A stretch of DNA of 64,000 bases, from the NCBI RefSeq assembly GCF_000699445.3, contig NC_067202.1, positions 9,419,458 through 9,483,457 on the forward strand, read 5' to 3'. The translations under genes were made by a program, and so were the position numbers. The DNA comes from Schistosoma haematobium. Its lineage: Eukaryota; Platyhelminthes; Trematoda; Strigeidida; Schistosomatidae. Under the pieces are notes generated by a model, which was not told the DNA's origin, searched no databases, and saw only the letters and a list, made by a program, of their open reading frames with translations. This document shows, one piece after another, positions 61,725-64,000 of this stretch; position 1 is the stretch's first letter, and the number at the start of each line of letters is the position of its first letter.

Positions 61725-64000
61725 GTAAGTTCTTATTAATTTCTATAATTTCTTTAAATGATACAAGTGTTCACTTACTGTAAAGTTATATCTTCAGTAT
61801 ATTACTAACAGCCGATTAAGCTTAGAATGAGGCTTTCCCTGTGAATTCTCGCCCACTGTTTGTTTCTTCACTTGAAGATATCTCTTCAATCGTGATATCC
61901 TCTCATAAATCTCAATAAGAGAACAGTAATCAAACTCTAACTACAGAACTTTTATTTCTAGAACTCGAAGTTGTGAAACAATAACCTGCCTGTATAGAAA
62001 TAATCATGACAGTGGGAACAAATAGTGTAATTAATAAACTAAATGCTAATAGTAACTAATCATACCTTCAGTTATTATCAGTATGGTGATATACATTTCA
62101 AAAAAAGGTTACTCAAAGTCTGGTTATGGTAATTCTTAATCCATTTTGAAATTTATGTGTAATGTATCCATTTATCATTCTTTCTAAATTATCCCATTAC
62201 TTTTATTTATTTTTATAATTTTCAATTTACTTATTTAATTTTTATTTCTGTTGTTTGTGCAAAACTTCTGGACACTTGAAATCCTAAGACTGTGATTTTG
62301 AACGAATAATTACTTTGAGTAAGTGACTATCGTGATTTTCACTTAGCCAATAAAATAAGAACTGATTAAAGACAACATCCTCAAAATAAAGGAATTTTAT
62401 ACTAAGTATTGTAATTCATTCAAACAATTTTAGTTTTTTACAAAATACCTAGTGAAAGAATAATTGACCGACGAACTTAAGTGATTGTAATGTGATCTTG
62501 CAAAAATTGAACAGTCACTACGTAGTCAGAATATGGGTAGCATCAATAAATAACTTTTGACGATCAAACAAAAAACTGAGTAGGCTCCTACCGTAAATTT
62601 GCCTTGATCATCAGTAGCATATTTTTTTGCCGAATACCTTGAAAATCTCGACGTGTAGTCGTGTTGTTCAATATGTATCACGCAAACTCATAAACTTTAT
62701 CCAATACATTTTTTATCACACTACTGTACGTTACCACAAAACTAACTTAACATTTCTGATTACGGTCATTATTATTATTATTGTTTTGAAGTAGAGTATT
62801 TTTTTAGGAAAAAGAGTCATTTTGAATTCTGGTAACCGAATTTGTAAACATAGTGATATATTTATAAAATCCCTGTGAGTAGAAAATTGAATTTCCGAGC
62901 TTCCTAAACACCCAAACGGGTGGACTACAAAAGTACTTTTGGGGTGTATCAAAGTCACTTCAATACAAAATCTAATAAAAAAGACTGTCATGACTTGATT
63001 GTGAAAATTGGAATTAAGCATTAGAGATGTATTACAGTAATAAGTAATGAGGAATCTGCTGGGAAGATCCAGAAAACTCCTCGAAAAAAGGCAAGAAATG
63101 CTCTGAAAACACTGAGAAGCATCTTATCCAATCAGCGTTCACTGGACGTTTTACCAGAAACACCTGGAAAATGAAAATCACATGTTGAGCTTCTGATTGG
63201 ATGATTACTTATACTGCTACTATGTTTAGTAGCATTCCAAAATTTTCGGGAAACCCAAGGACATCTAAAATACTATAAAAACACTATATTTTCTGTACAA
63301 AACGAACCTTTGGAGTAAAGTGTTTCTTACACATTTCGCACCTTTTCTCTCGTGTTCAAGTCGCTGTGTAGATCTAACCGAGGAGTTAGTAGAAAAGCTT
63401 AGGAACCAAATTTAACGTTCAACTAGCAAGATTTATCAGTATCATTCTATATAAGTATAACTATTTAAACATGTTTAGATTTTATCTATGGTGTTCTGGT
63501 GAATGGACATGATCTATCAACTATATGTTCATTAAATCATTAAATTCCCACAGCTATAATTGAATATAACTTGATCCATATATTCACAAGAAAGATTATG
63601 CAAACAAAATAGTATTGAAGTAATTCACACTAACAAGCTCATTTAAAAGAGACAGGCTGGTTACAATTTTTATTATCAATATCGGGAATTTACAAACCCT
63701 TAATAATAAGCTGATGCTAGTTTTAAAATACTTGTGCTTATTTTGGAAATAATATTACAATCGTCAGTATGTGAAGTTACCTACTCTTAAACCCAGACTA
63801 CTTCTACAGTTGCATCTTTGTTGGGTTACACGTGATACGCGTGATACTTCGTTGTTGCTTAAATAATTTGAGTGATTGATTGCTTAGGTATGGTCTTATA
63901 ACGAATCCTCATTTATTCTTTATTATCATTGAGTATGTCGCTTACTTTCCGATAAAAATGCTGAGGTTATTTCTGAAGAAGGTTAGATCATTTAGGGTCT
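61725..64000 (+). other. Start of intron 16; no further exon found
   Basis: Begins with donor gtaagt at 61725. Apart from a solo LTR (63057-63438), nothing was recognised. I searched for the hydrolase-domain signatures (G-R-G-S-G, G-x-S/D-Y-G-G) in the sense frames and saw none. A cttag acceptor near 63890 opens a phase-compatible frame whose residues do not resemble the family. Confidence 0.7.
63057..63438 (+). mobile_element. Solo LTR, 382 bp, second copy
   Basis: TGCTGGGAAGATCC to GATTTATCA, colinear with 36608-36990 over the full length with only small indels. Flanks GAATC and GTATC match at 4 of 5 bases, consistent with a worn 5-bp duplication. Confidence 0.76.

Noticed and set aside
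63893..64000. Possible DPP exon 17 after a cttag acceptor
   Set aside because: Phase-compatible, but the encoded residues do not resemble the expected start of the hydrolase domain.
1..64000. CRISPR arrays, operons, bacterial promoters or riboswitches
   Set aside because: No regularly spaced short repeats. Intron-rich gene structure and SINEs show a eukaryotic genome.

Overview
The window is AT-rich metazoan DNA from a blood fluke (Schistosoma). The main evidence is three partial copies of the Sm-alpha hammerhead-ribozyme retroposon and more than a dozen copies of a second tRNA-like, hammerhead-bearing SINE. RTE-like, Penelope-like and Merlin fragments of kinds known from schistosomes support this. 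Species was not determined.

One protein-coding gene was found. Sixteen exons between 28911 and 61724 on the + strand, all with GT-AG junctions and consistent phase, encode the first ~665 residues of a type II membrane protein of the dipeptidyl-peptidase family (S9B; DPP4/DPP6/DPP10). The exons give an Asn-rich cytosolic tail, one membrane span, and nearly the whole beta-propeller, including the YEEE motif and the CxxC disulfide region. The gene runs off the right edge just where the alpha/beta-hydrolase domain begins. The catalytic Ser/Asp/His are therefore not visible, and active enzyme versus inactive DPP6/10-like homologue cannot be decided here.

Positions 1-28910 hold no gene I can support. 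They contain AT-rich DNA, hammerhead SINEs, two RTE-like ORF2 remnants, fold-back repeats, and a perfect 229-bp inverted repeat at 26710-26938 / 27799-28027. The introns of the DPP gene (up to 7.1 kb) are loaded with mobile DNA: Sm-alpha copies, fold-back SINEs, a 383-bp solo LTR with target-site duplication, a Merlin DNA-transposon remnant, a Penelope-like GIY-YIG remnant and non-LTR debris.

The most unusual signal is the architecture of the second SINE family. Many copies are head-to-head: a reverse-complemented 3' end is fused to a forward body. At least five of these fold-back copies are bounded by an 11-17 bp target-site duplication, so each entered as one unit. The switch point differs between copies. 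Some keep apparently intact hammerhead cores, and one copy has a core on each strand.
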